Shown here piece after piece: positions 40,734-53,026 of a DNA stretch of 64,000 nt. The position numbers and the translations under genes are program-made. This stretch comes from Zasmidium citrigriseum (lineage: Eukaryota; Ascomycota; Dothideomycetes; Mycosphaerellales; Mycosphaerellaceae). The notes under the pieces were generated by a model. It made no database searches, had not been told where the DNA came from, and saw nothing but the letters and a program-made list of their open reading frames with translations. The DNA is taken from NCBI GenBank assembly GCA_002786025.1, contig NHNW01000050.1, forward strand, positions 231,542-295,541. The letters run 5' to 3'. The stretch's first letter is position 1; each line of letters starts with the position of its first letter.

Positions 40734-42613
40734 CTACGATCGGTCAGTACTTGCCGTTTCTCCTACCTTTTTGGGTGAATGGCAGGCCAGAAGAAGCTCT
40801 CGCGGGGATGTTCAGGATCACGGCTTCTTCACAGGAAGGTTCGCGAGACCGAACGTTCCCGTCCTCCATCACCTGATCCGGTGAGAGAGATGAAATAGAA
40901 GTGGATATACCCGTAGCAGCCGTAGCACGCAAGAGTCGGTCTGCCCATCCGAACGGCCTCCGTACCCGAGAGTTGCCTATCTCGGGATCACATCACTTTC
41001 ATGGCCTCGTTTTGCCGTATATGAGTTGTGGATACGGCGAGTTTTGGTAACAGAGTCCGGTAGAAAACGAGTCCGACACCTGCCTAGTTAGGCTCACGTT
41101 CGGATGTCGTCACCTTGGCTATGCATGCATGTGAAGCCGACCTTGTCCTGGTTGAGCGTTCGCAGAGCTGGGGAGGTCCAGGGCCGATCTCGAGCAGTCT
41201 GAGGAGAGGACAACACTATCGGTATTGCAATCATTTTTTGTGGTGATGGTTTCCTGGATAGTTTCGATGCTTCCCTCATCTAATAGTCGGTCTTGATGGA
41301 TGGAAATCTTGATGAGCGGTCGGGCAAGACTTGGCGGTGTCGAGATAGGCGAGGTCCACGGCCTGTTTACTTGCCCATGGGCGGTCTTGACCCCGGTGCT
41401 GCAGCTACCGCCAGCTAGCCAGGACGAAGTGCGTGATGCTTTGGCGTGGTCTATGATGCGTTGTTGAGTCGGGCAGCAGTAGTCGTGTGTGCCTTTGCCG
41501 TGTTGAGACTGCCAATGCGGCTTGGCGAACAATGACTCCGTGGTAACACAGGAAGTCTGGACTGCTGTCTCTTCTGCTTTTCAACGGTCGTCCCAAGAAG
41601 TGAGGTTCCACGGAGCATTAATAGACTTCCCATCGCCCTTCGATACGCTGTCACGTGAACGTATCTCACCCACGGAGAAGCTCGAGTCGCCCAGAGAAAC
41701 CGTCGGATTGGTAGCACGACGGCTGCACCGCTCCCGCGAGCTTATCTCTGGCCACTCGCCTTCCTTCCTGTTCCCAGGACACGATGTGTTGACAGGTCGG
41801 CAGCCTCATGCGGTGCACCCAAAGCGGCATGCGAGTCCCATGGCTAGCTTTTGGGGTGCAGAATTGCTGTCCTGGGCGCTGTGGGGAAGGCAGTGAAAGT
41901 GAAGCACAAGGGGAAGTCGCGGCGTGATCCGAGGAAGAAGCACCGGGTTGCCGGACATCTTCCTGAGGGCCCGTCGTCGCAATGCCTGCAAACCCACGCG
42001 GGCAATTCACGAAGACTTTTGCTCGCCTCCACCGCGCTGAGATTTTCACAGCTTGCGGCAAGAGCGATGGCGAACTGCAGTTGCTTCTTCTGTGCAAGAC
42101 ATCGGTGATGTGGAAAGAGCTGGATGGCTCACATCGCGTCGCCTTGCAGAAGACAGAGCGACATCCGGTCCCACGCGCCACCAATCATCGCCCAGCTATT
42201 ATCTGTCAGAACGATCAACGCTAGAAGAATCTAGCGTACCCGGCATTCAAATGCTGCATCGCTGCCGCGGGCTAAGATCCAACAAGGAAGGACAGAGTGT
42301 GCCTCGCGCAGGGGTGCGTCATTCATCGCTGCCACGACGGCGACAGCGACAACAAAGACGCAGCCGCTGGACGCGCAGGCGTCGTCAATATGGAATGATA
42401 CGAACAGTCTCCGACGCAGGGAGGACGACGGAGAGCTGCGCAACGCCCGGCGCATGCACAGCATCACCAATCCGACCGGAGAGTTTGGTTGGTATTTCTT
42501 ATCAGTCGACTCTAAAGGTACCGCTGCCCAACCACGCTGTCCCCTTTCCGCCCTCCCGCCTCCCTCCCGCAACGATCGCATCCCGCGCATAACGTATTCC
42601 TGCGACTTGGTGC
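40734..42613. other. Intergenic, no supported gene
   Basis: Short frames of 60-180 codons occur on both strands with no domains or splice structure. Before the Mutator-like element inserted at its right edge, this region would have joined directly to 54301. Confidence 0.4.
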
Positions 42614-42623
42614 GGTATCTGCC
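42614..42623. repeat. Left target-site duplication of the Mutator-like element
   Basis: GGTATCTGCC is identical to 54291-54300. A shared preceding C could make it 11 bp. This is in the 8-11 bp range known for Mutator-like elements. Confidence 0.85.
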
Positions 42624-42669
42624 GAATTTGCTAGGGAGCGTTACCTGGAATTGCTAGGGAGCGTTACCT
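42624..42669 (+). repeat. Left terminal inverted repeat of the MULE
   Basis: It starts GAATTTGCTAGGGAGCG and holds two direct copies of GCTAGGGAGCGTTACCT (42630-42646 and 42653-42669), spaced 23 bp. Confidence 0.85.
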
Positions 42670-42789
42670 CCCATATGTACTAATTTCTACTATATAGATC
42701 TATACATACTATATAGATCTATATACGCGATTTTAAATCGCGTATACGCGTATCTTCTTATAATCTCTATTTACTTTCCTTTTACTTTA

Positions 42790-45450
42790 AACGAATCTAT
42801 CTCTTTAGCTAATATATCTATATCTACTATCGATATAGACGAGTCTATATAGCTTTTCGATATAGACGAAGACTTCGACTTCGATATAGAGTTCTTCGAG
42901 TAATTCCTCGCTAACGACGTCCTTTATAGCTAGCTAAACTAGCTAAGCTAGATTAACTTTTAACTCCTCGATTTAAACGAAGATATAGTAGCTATCCTTT
43001 ATAGCTAGCTACGATAGATTAATACTATTATAATAAACGAAGATACGGTAGTTATCTAAAGTAGCTAGCTAGCTACTATTAATCCTTAATTTCTTAACCT
43101 AAACGAAGATACGGTAGCTACTCTCTATAGCTAGCTAGTCTAAGAGTAGAGTAGTATCGAAGAGTAGGATATTAACCTAGACGAAGAAGAGCTAATATAG
43201 CTAGGCTATAACTCCGATCTTAATTCTAACGTCTTAGACGAACCTAAATAACTCTTCTAAGCTCCGCCGCTACCTAAAGATATATTTAAAATATTTTAAG
43301 AGCTTAAAGACTTTATAACTTAGTTTACGAAAGAGCGCGGGTATAAGCTTATTATCGATTTAACGAGAAATAAGAAAGGATAGGTACGAAGGGTTATTCG
43401 TTATAGACGTAGAGGTTATACCTAGAATAACTAGAAGCTAGAAGAGCGTCGCTAGAAGACGTCGTCGTATAAGTTATACTATCCGATAAAACTATAGTAT
43501 ATTAGAGAGTCGAAAGATAAGAGAATACGTATTATATATACTCGTCTTAGCTAATATTATAACTATCTACTCCGAACCGCTAGCTAAGCCGCTTTTACTC
43601 GTCGTCTTAAACGAGAAGAAGCTATTATAAACAAGGTCCTCTATAGAAGCTAATACTCCTTTACTCCGAAGTAAATACTAGTCTCGATTTAAAAGAAGTT
43701 CCCTAATTTATCTTAAACGATAAAGGATATTAATAATATTCGATAGCGATACTAATAGCTTATCCTTTACGAGTAAAGTATAGCTTCCGTAGTACTCGCG
43801 CGTCTTAAAGAGGAAGGATTTCGAGTAAAGAAGAATCTCGATAAGAACGAGAACCTAGAAAGAATCCTCTTTATTTATCTAGACTATATTAAGTTCTAGC
43901 GACGATTCCCGTAAGCCCTTCTTATTAATAATACGTATAAGACGAATACTTATAAGCGTCCTATCTATAATATTATTACTACTTACGGCTTAAATCGGTT
44001 AATCTAGCTAGGGTTAGTAGTCTTTACGAGCGAAGACGAGGTAGAATTCCTTTAGGTTTTTCGTCGTATACGAGAAGTTCTTCGTAAAGAACGGATTAAC
44101 TTTCCTTTAGTTATCCTTTATAACCGAGATCGAGCGTACCTCTCTACGATTAAGACGGTATTTCTAGATACCTCTATCTAGATCTATTTATAGTATTTTT
44201 AGAAGGACGTTATTACGTATACTCGCTCTAAGTTTCTATAGATTAAGGATACTAAAGATCTAGAAGGGAACTAGATTAACGACGAGATAACGATCGACTT
44301 TATTAATATATTTAAGACTATAATCTTCGCTCTAAACGAAGAAGCCTTTAAGAAGGTATATATAGAGCTAGAGAAGATTTAGCCCGACGGATACGAGTAC
44401 CTTTAACGAGAATAGTTCTACGAGGACTTCTTACCGTACCTTATAGCTTTTTATCTTAACCGAGAACTTTAGTACGGCCTCCGAGTAATATCCTAGGTTA
44501 AAGGCGTATATAGCGCTATTAAACGTTAGCTCTATACCTCTCGCTCTAATCTTCTCGGTCTCGTCGAAAAGCTACTTCTATAGTAGAATACCTAGACGTC
44601 TAAACTAACTTAATACCTTTCGGATAAGATAGAGGAAGTATAGCTTAGCCTACCTATAAAGTTTTATCGTTTACTACGAAAGATCTTTAGGTACGCTATA
44701 ACCGAGACTCTAGAATAATACTCTCTCGTATAAGTAGCTCGTCGTTAGCGTAAGAAGTAGCGGTAATAGGAAGTCGTTAGAAACGAAGATATAGAACTAG
44801 AGGAAATAGATACCTTTACTATAAGAGCGCTCCGCCCGTATATAGGTATATATATAAGGATAACTAGCCGGCTGTATTCCTATCTTATCGAAGTACGCCT
44901 CGATATAAATAAGCCGCTAGATCCGAAGGATTTTAATAAGTTTTAGTATATAAATATTTTAAACGAAGAAGAGGAAGAAGAGGAGTAAGAGAGAGATATT
45001 AGCGATATACGAGTTCTTAAGACTTATTATAATAAACGAGGTATTACTAAATATAACCTTACTCGTATAGTACGACGATAAACTAGCCTAGGTACTAGAA
45101 TATACGGTAACCGTTATAAACGACTCTTCGTAGAGCTTATAGATCGTAATATTACTACGCCCTCTATAGTATAGGCGTAGGTATAGGCTCTATCTTAAAC
45201 GAATACTATAGATCTAGCCTAGGCTCTAGTTAAAACGAATAATAAGAATATACCTCTATAGCTATCGACGGAGCTACTAATATAGCCGATAGTATAACTA
45301 GCGAAGAAGGCTTGTAGTAAACGAGCTCTAAGAGGAACCCGTCGATAATAAGAAGCTATATAGGCTAAAGAGCGAGAGGAGTAGTTTACCTAGCTTTCGA
45401 AGAATATATAATATCTCGTTAAGTACGTTACTCGAGGCTCGTAATAATAG
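42790..45450 (+). pseudogene. MULE transposase remnant
   Basis: Limits are approximate. In one plus-strand frame the acidic N-terminal region is followed by a FAR1-like segment (FTKERGYKLIIDLTRNKKG). The first catalytic motif DxTYKTN now reads NNTYKTN (43927-43947). The second-aspartate region reads YNRDRAYLSTIKTVFLD (about 44.12-44.17 kb). Many TAG/TAA codons interrupt it. A GCC trinucleotide run (45491-45511) follows near the C-terminal end. It cannot encode a protein now. Confidence 0.8.
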
Positions 45451-45490
45451 TAGTAGTAGTAAACCGTTTAAAATATTATCGTCTAGTAGG

Positions 45491-45511
45491 CGCCGCCGCC
45501 GCCGCCGCCGC
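45491..45511. repeat. CGC trinucleotide microsatellite, 7 units
   Basis: Perfect CGC/GCC run inside the MULE. CpA/TpG-free repeats like this cannot be altered by CpA-directed RIP. Confidence 0.9.
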
Positions 45512-46114
45512 TACCGCTATCGTAGAACTACTAGTTTCTAGGCTCGTTTTAAACGTAGAGTTAGCTATCGTAGTATTATCTATAGTAATAACTACCGTCG
45601 ATATTATAGATACTTTCCTTATCTTAACCGATAAGATAGATACTATAGAGCTTCTAGTACTAGTAGATAGGATATACGTCTTAAACGAATCCCCTATACT
45701 AGCTAGGAATAGGTTAGCCTCCTTATTATTACGTATAATATTATTAATATCTAGGTTTCTCGTCTTAACCGTAGATATAGTAGTAGTAGTATATAGGCTT
45801 CTCGTCTTAGCTAAATCCTTAAATACCTCTACCCTAAGTACTAATACTAGCGGATCTATAGTTTTATTATCTAAGCCGAGCCTTAACTCGCTCTATATAT
45901 ATATTATTTAGCTTACTATTTATACTATAGAGAAGATAAGCTCTCGTTTAAAACGAGAGCTTTCTCTATATTAGAGCGAGGTAGTCTACTAGCTTAGGGC
46001 GTAAACCCTTTAAAAATACTATATATCTACGGAGATTTTATAGCTTAAGTTTTCGTCTTAAACGAAAAGTCTAGATATATTCCTAGGACTCTAGCTTAAA
46101 CGAAGCTTTACTTC

Positions 46115-46119
46115 CTCCT
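46115..46119. repeat. Left 5 bp target-site duplication of the Gypsy element
   Basis: CTCCT immediately precedes the left LTR and recurs at 53022-53026 after the right LTR. Five bases is usual for Ty3/Gypsy integration. Confidence 0.8.
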
Positions 46120-46311
46120 TATTAAGATATCGATTAATAGGCTATCTAATGTTAATAAAGCGTAAGGAGGAAAGTCTCTAAAAGACGAGACGGAAGGAAA
46201 TCGATATATATAAACGCGGCTATATTACGTAATTTCGGTTATATAACCCCGGTTACGTAATCGGTACCTTAGGCTCCTAGCCTCTATAGTTAGCTAGATA
46301 AAATTATAATA
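46120..46311 (-). repeat. 3' LTR of the Gypsy element (left end)
   Basis: 192 bp, beginning TATTAAG and ending TAATA, which fits a TG...CA LTR after RIP. It differs from the right LTR at 13 sites, all transitions. Confidence 0.88.
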
Positions 46312-46314
46312 ATA

Positions 46315-46328
46315 CCCCCCCCCCTTCG
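46315..46328 (-). other. Polypurine tract of the Gypsy element
   Basis: The plus strand shows ten C then TTC. On the element's own strand this is GAAGGGGGGGGGG, directly inside the 3' LTR and confirming minus orientation. Confidence 0.75.
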
Positions 46329-46899
46329 TAAGCGTCGTCCTTAGCGTAGTAGTAATACTAGCTAACTATAAGACCTTAGCGGCGTCGACGAGGGCTAGCA
46401 GCGTAAGCTAGTACCCCTTAGGTACTAGTTTAGATAGGTACTAGCGGTAGAAGGCGGCGATAGCGCTACTAGCGTATATAATATTATCTACTAGTTCCTA
46501 CGTTACCTCTTTAATATTATAACTAAGCTAGTAGACTTTATATTTAAATCGTTTTCTTCGCTTATTAAGCCGTAAGTCGATAATAGCGTAGATATACTAT
46601 TCTTACTCTTCTTCGCTATCGATAGCGACTAGTAGCGGTAGATTATTACTCTATCTAGGTAGGGGGTTATATAGCGCTAGCGTAAGTAGGCTAATATAGA
46701 AGATATCGTAGACGTCTATTAACGGCGGTAGTTTTAAACGGTAGGTATAGGGTAATACCTTCTACGTAATCTCGAAAGGTCTAGTATAGCGGTTCTCGAG
46801 CTTAAGACTCGGCCGCTAGGTAGTAAGCCTATTAAGCGATAAGAAGACTATATCGCCGTCTATATAGGCTAGCGCGGGCTATCGGTATACGTTCGCTAT

Positions 46900-49800
46900 C
46901 TCTTCTATATAGGCTTATATATACCTTATCTACTCTAATAGGTACTCCTCTATCTCTTATAATCGTTAGACTAAGCGCTTAGCGTCGTTATTAATAACTA
47001 AAGGGGCGGTAGCGGCGGTATTAGGTTCGAGGCTAAAGCGTAGATAAGAGCTATATATAGCGAGAAAGGGCGATATCTACGTAGTCTTAGAGGTAGCGTT
47101 ATTAGTAGTAAACTTAGCTATCGCGAGGTAGTTAGCCTAATCGTCCTATTAGTAGTAAACGTATACGCGTAGGTAGGCTTCTATAATAAAGTTAAAGCGT
47201 TTAGTTTAGCTATTACTCTATAGGTAACGTACTATAGATAGGTTATACTAGATTCTAAGTCGGCGGTAGACGTAGCGCTAGAATAAGGATACGAACTAAC
47301 TACCTCTATCTAAGGTAATTAATTTAGGGAGGCTATAGAGTTTCTAAATATTATCGATAAAGGCGTAGGCGACGAAGGTAGCGGCTAACTACCTATCCGA
47401 GTAGACTATTAGAATAAAGTATTATATCTTTATAAGCCTATTAACTACTACGAGAATTACGTTAAATCCTCGGCTATCTAGTAGTCTAGTAATAAAATCG
47501 ATAGTATAGGCTGGCTAGCTAGCTTCTATAGCAAATGCCGAGGCTACTAGCGCCTACCTTTAACCTCCGAGCTGCAAGTACCTTTATTATTATTACGACA
47601 CCTACTTTATATACACACGACTAGCTTCTTATACATTATGCGACACAGATAGATATAGTAAAATCCTGTACACTAAACTTCTTCTCTTCTTTTATAGCTT
47701 CCTTCGGAAGCACCTCTATATATACGAATACCTCCGTATATCCGAACCTACTAATAGAGCTATGTTACATCCTCTATTAAGATCCATCGCCTGTAACCCC
47801 TCTTTAGCTCTATTACCTACTTAGCGACTATAGGTAGGTTAGTCTATAGGCGCCGGGTTATAATAGTAAGGTACTACTAGTAGCGAGTAGGTATAGGTAG
47901 AGGTTTTAGAAGCCTATACTTTAACTACTATAACGACTTAGTATATAGGTACGTATAGTAGTTACCTATATATCGGTCTATATCCTCTCGTATCTTAGGC
48001 TAGTAGTAGCTCTAGTATAGTAGGGAAAACGTTTTATTATAGCTAGCGTATCCTATAAATAGAGGGTTATAGTAGCTTTAGATAATCTTAGTATATAACG
48101 TAGTATCCGTATCGAGTATATAGAGGCGGTCTTAAAAGTAGAGTATATTACCTCTAGCGGTATAGTAGATATAGCTATCTAATAGCGATAGTAGTAGGTC
48201 GCTCGGCGTCGAGCCGTCTATAAGGTATTTAGCGACTCGTTATATAAGCTTATCTATCGAGGAAGCGGTCTAGATACGCTAGTAGGCGGATTCGGCGCTA
48301 AGAGAGCTCTTAAACGGTATATTATTTACTTTATCTTCGTAACCCTAACCCTAACCCTAACCCTAACCCTAACCCTAACTCTAACCCTAAGAGTTTATAT
48401 TACTCTTCGTTAAGCGGGCGGCGGCTAGGCGTATTATAGCGAGGTAAACGGTATAGCGGACGTCGTCGTAGAGGTTATACGGCTTAAGGATAGTTTACTA
48501 TTACTATATAAGCCGAATATCGCCTATAGAGAGTAGGTTAACTAAGTAGCGTATTATTAAGTTAGGTTTAGTACCTTAACGGCTAGGGCGATAGGCGATT
48601 TCGAAGTTAAAGCGGCTAAGGAACTCGCTCTACTAAGCTTAGCGACGGTTAAGTTATTTAGTAGTTATATAGTACTATAGGTTCCTATAATTAGTAAGTA
48701 TATAGATAGGTTCGTCTAACTAATAGCCTTCTAGCTCGGACCGCTAGAGCTTAAAGGCTTTTATAATAGCGAGTAGCTCCTTATTATAGATCTCGTAGTT
48801 TAGCTCTACGCCCTATATCTTCTTTAAGAAGAAGGCGATAGGCTTCTACTCGCTAGTACTAGTAGAGTCTTTACTCGGATAGAGTTATAAAAGGATTCTA
48901 GTAGTAACGAAGTTAGAAGCGTTAGTCTCTACGAGGATTAGTAGCTCTAGGTTATAGTAGGCTAGTACTAGTACTATTATAAAGGTAGTCTAGAGGTAGT
49001 CGAGCGCTAACTAGTAGGCTAGTATCTAGGCGAAGGTAGTATCTTTCCTTATAAGCTCGGTAAGCGGACGGACGATACGTAAGAAGTTACGAATAAACCG
49101 ATAGTAGAAGTTAGCGAATCTAAGTAACGCCTAGACGTCCTTAACGTTATAAGGTATTAGCTACTACTATACCGCTTCGACCTTCTCGGGGTTTATATAA
49201 ATACCCTCGGTAGAAATAATTAAGCCTAGGTACTTAATAGAGATAACTTTAAATTCGGATTTACTAACGTCTACTTATAGGCCCGCGCGGCCTAGAGTAG
49301 CTAGTACCTTATCGACGTACTATCGGTATTCCTCGACTAAGTTAGAGTATATAAGGACGTCGTTAAGATATACTATATAGAAGACGTCGAGGTACTCGTA
49401 GAGGGCGTCGTTAATATAGTTCTAGAACGTTAACGGGGCGTTATAAAGCCCGAAAGGAGTAATAGTATATTCGAAGAGACCGTAATATATCCTAAATATA
49501 GTCTTCTACTTATCGCCTTCGGTTATATAGATTCGGTTAAAAGTAGCGATAATATCTAGCTTTATATAGATAACGGCCTTCGATAGGTAGTCTAGCGTCT
49601 CCTAAATTAAAGGGATAGGATATCGGTTCTTAATTATAATCTCGTTAAGTTTACGGTAGTTAACGTAGAAGCGTAGTCTACTACTAGGTTTCTTTACGAA
49701 TAGTACTAGTAACGATACTAGCGAGTATAACGCGCGAATAAATCCTTTAGAAAGGTTATCCTTTAGATAGTTACGTAGAACCTTAAGCTCCTCCTATAAT

Positions 49801-49900
49801 ATTAAATAGAGCGGTTTATATATTAGTTATTTATTAGGTACTAGGTCGATATAGTAATCCTTCGGCCTATAGTACGGCGGTAGCTTATTAGTATCCTATT
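46900..49900 (-). pseudogene. Gypsy pol remnant (RT, RNase H, integrase)
   Basis: Limits are approximate. Motifs are listed under the element. CAG/CAA/TGG-derived stops and D-to-N change at the RT active site show it is dead. The telomere-type tract at 48340-48390 lies between the RNase H and integrase parts. Confidence 0.75.
48340..48390. repeat. Interstitial telomere-type tract, (TAACCC) x 8.5
   Basis: Six perfect TAACCC units, one TAACTC, one TAACCC and TAA. On the opposite strand it is TTAGGG, the standard telomere repeat of filamentous ascomycetes. It is 51 bases, a multiple of three, and lies inside the pol remnant of the Gypsy element. The repeat has no CpA or TpG, so RIP leaves it untouched. 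Confidence 0.95.
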
Positions 49901-50830
49901 TACTAAATATAGGTAAATAGTAATATAGGTAGGCTAGTACTTTAGTAGCTAGGTCGATACTCTTCCTTTAAGCTATCTCCTACTTAATCTCTTTAAGCGA
50001 GATAGTAAAGACGAGATAGTTCTTCTTCTAGGCTAGGTTATAGAAGCTAGCCGCGCTAACGATAGATACTTAATAATTACCTAGCTTAAGCGGCGCTAGG
50101 CGCCTAATATCGGGCTATAGTATAAGTAGCGGTAACGATACGTATTATAGTTTAGTAGGGATATCGGCGTAAGTAGTAGTAGTTTTCGGTAGTAACGATA
50201 TATTATTATTACGTTAAGCTTAATAGCGGAGTATCTACTTAGTAAGTAGATCGTTAGTACTAAGGTCGCTACTAATAATATTAAACTTTAGTAGCGATAG
50301 TTCGGTATATAGGGTAGTAGTACCTCTATAGAGGCTATAGGCGCGGACGATAGTCTAGTAAGGGTTATAGTATTAGCGGTAGAAGGGCGACTCGAAGGTT
50401 ATTATATTACTATACTAGGCGACGGAGGGGTTATATCTTATTAACTACGGCTTACCTAAGATAAGGGGGTAGTAGCCGAGCTTAGTAACGTAGAAAATAA
50501 GGTATTTATAGTAGCTATTAATATTAAGGTCGGCGTAAAGGATATAAGTAATATCGTTAGCGTAGTAGCCGTTAAAGGCCTCTAGTCGGCGTAGATACTT
50601 AAGGGCGATAGGTTAAGTATTAGTAAGGGTACGTACGAAGTCTAAGTCTATAAAGGTAGAGCCTATTAAGCCGCTATTAATTATATATTAAGTAGTACGT
50701 AATTCTAAGTTATTTAAAATAAGGTTATAGGGTATTATAAGATACTTCTCGTCGGTATTCGGTACTAGGCCGTTATCTATATAGGTAATATCGCTAATCT
50801 TTAACGCTAGCTTCTATACTAGCTTACTTC

Positions 50831-50852
50831 TCTTCTTCTTCTTCTTCTTCTT
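50831..50852. repeat. CTT trinucleotide run
   Basis: About seven TCT/CTT units inside the Gypsy element, reading as a Lys/Glu-rich (AAG/GAA) stretch on the element's strand. Confidence 0.8.
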
Positions 50853-52829
50853 ACTATTAGTAGATAACTCGATAGGTATTAACTTCGGTAACGAGAGCGC
50901 CTAGTTATAACTTCGATTAGGGCTAGCTAGTTTTCCGACTTACTAGAGTCGCTAGAGGTATCTAAGGTAGCGGTAGTTACCTCGTTAACGCGAGTAGTAC
51001 TAGCGGCGCGTAGTTAGTTATAGCGTATAAGGGCTAGGTAGGTAGTAGCGCTCGCGTAATAGCTAGACTCGCTATAGTAGGTATAGAGGCCTACTTAATA
51101 GCGCCGTTACTTCTCGGCGTCGGATAGTAAGCTACGTAGGCTAGTCTTTATTATAGATAGGTCTATAGCGTCTAAGTCGTAGTAAGGAGCTAGAGCTATA
51201 GGAGTAAGTAAGGGTTAGCGTAGAGTATTAATAGTAGCTAGCGTTAACGACTAAGTAGGCGCTAGGATAGTATTACCTCTAAAGCCGCTACCGCCGCCGC
51301 TAGCGTATAGTAGGTTATTATTATTATTAATATTAAAGATACTCTTAGGCGTATATCTAGCGGTAATATAGTTAGTCTCCTACTAGCGGGTACGGATTCT
51401 ATTATTAGCCTTATTAAGTTTACGAGTAAGCTTATTAAATAATATAGGTATATCCTCCTATATTACTATAGCGTCCTTTAGTTTAGTAGATAGGCCTTCG
51501 TAGAGGGCGTAGCGTCGTACGTTACTACGATAGCCTAGAATAGCTATAATACGTATAAATTTAGCGTAGTAGATAGCGAAATTACTACCCCCTTACTTAA
51601 GCTTACGAAGGTCGTTAAGAGCGGTAGCTTTCTCGTCTAGGTTACTAAAGGCGTCTTAGATAATAGTTATAAAGTTATCGAACTTCTTAAGCTTAATCTT
51701 AATCTTACTACTACTATCCTTACGTATAATATAGTCCGTTATAAGGTTACGGGCCTTACCGGTAGTTCTTCCGTATATATAGATAATCTTACTCTTATCT
51801 ATTAGGTATTAGTTACTATTAATATATATCTTAAAGTAGAGCTCGGTAAGGAAGGGCTTAGTCTTCGCTTAGGTACTATCGAAGAGTTCTAGATTAGGTA
51901 GCTTCTCGGATTTATCTTTACTCTTATAGTATAGGCGGTCTAAGTTATCGGAGGATTCGCTATCGTCGCTTAGTAAGGAAGAGCGTCGTAAGCGGCGTTT
52001 AAAAGGATTACGGAACGCTAGGCGGCGTTTATCGCTATCGCTATTACTATCGCTAGACGACGAGTTAGAGTTATTAGGCTCGGTAGCCTTAACCTTCTTC
52101 TTATCCTTCTTAAGGGGAATCGTTAAAGGGTCGTTAGTAGGCGGTATAGCTATAGCGGCGGCTTAGGCCTATACTAGCTAGTCTTCCTTCGTCTAGATAA
52201 CTATATAGAGTTTAGCGTTATCCTCGTTTACTTAGTTTAGGTTCGAGTTAGTAACGTTTAGGGCGCCTTATATATTATTATACTACTTAACCCTATTCTA
52301 GTATTTACCCTATAGGCTAGTATACTAATCTTATAAAGTATTTAGTTAACTCTAAAGGGTTTAAGCCTACTACTCGGCGTTCTAGCGTTAGTTATCGATA
52401 TCGGCTAGGGAGCGGCCGAACTAGTTCCCTAACGATATAAGACTATCGATAGCCTCTTCGTATATATATATAAGGTCGTATATATCGGCTAGAATAAGGT
52501 TATTATCCTAATTATACTTCTTCTATAATTCTTTAAAGTAGGCCTTCGCGGTAGCCTTAGAGGTACTAATACGCTAAAAGTAGCGGCCGTTAGCTTCGAG
52601 GTAGGTAGTAGCGGCGGTACTAGCTATACTAGAGGAGGTAGTATATAGTAAGACGAGTAGTTAATAGTTTTATTAATAAGTAGAGGCCCGATAGCTATTA
52701 TTAAAGGATAATATAGCGTTAGATCTACGTAAGGTTATAAGCGCTAGCGTATAATTAGTACGGTATATAGTCCGTTAACGATAGAGTATTTCTACGATAT
52801 AGTCGTAGTAATAGTTTAACGCTTCGTAC

Positions 52830-53021
52830 TATTAAGATATCGATTAATAGGCTATCTAATATTAACGAAGCGTAAGGAGGAAAGTCTCTAAAAGACGAGA
52901 CGGAAGGAAATCGATATATATAAACGCGGCTATATTACGTAATTTCGGTTACGTAACCCCGGTTACGTAATTAGTACCTTAGGCTCCTAGCCTCTATAGT
53001 CGGCTAGACGAAATCGTAATA
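52830..53021 (-). repeat. 5' LTR of the Gypsy element (right end)
   Basis: 192 bp partner of 46120-46311, starting TATTAAG and ending GTAATA, followed by the CTCCT duplication. Confidence 0.88.
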
Positions 53022-53026
53022 CTCCT
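53022..53026. repeat. Right 5 bp target-site duplication of the Gypsy element
   Basis: CTCCT matches 46115-46119. Sequence resumes as MULE from 53027. Confidence 0.8.

Larger units (their letters stand above)
46120..53021 (-). mobile_element. Ty3/Gypsy LTR retrotransposon nested in the MULE, RIP-degraded
   Basis: 6,902 bp with 192 bp LTRs and a CTCCT duplication. Read on the minus strand, the reverse-transcriptase motifs are FGL-NAP (about 49.43-49.45 kb) and the catalytic YLDD, now YLND (49359-49370). RNase H-like sequence (TNYRNL and EFLSRFNFEIAYRPSR) lies near 48.5-48.7 kb, and an integrase-sized region covers about 46.9-48.1 kb. RT before RNase H before integrase is the Gypsy order. A ten-G polypurine tract abuts the 3' LTR (left end). 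A TAACCC tract interrupts the region after RNase H. Confidence 0.88.

Noticed and set aside
41119..42592. Several frames of 120-180 codons on both strands
   Set aside because: All overlap each other, and none shows protein motifs or splice structure.
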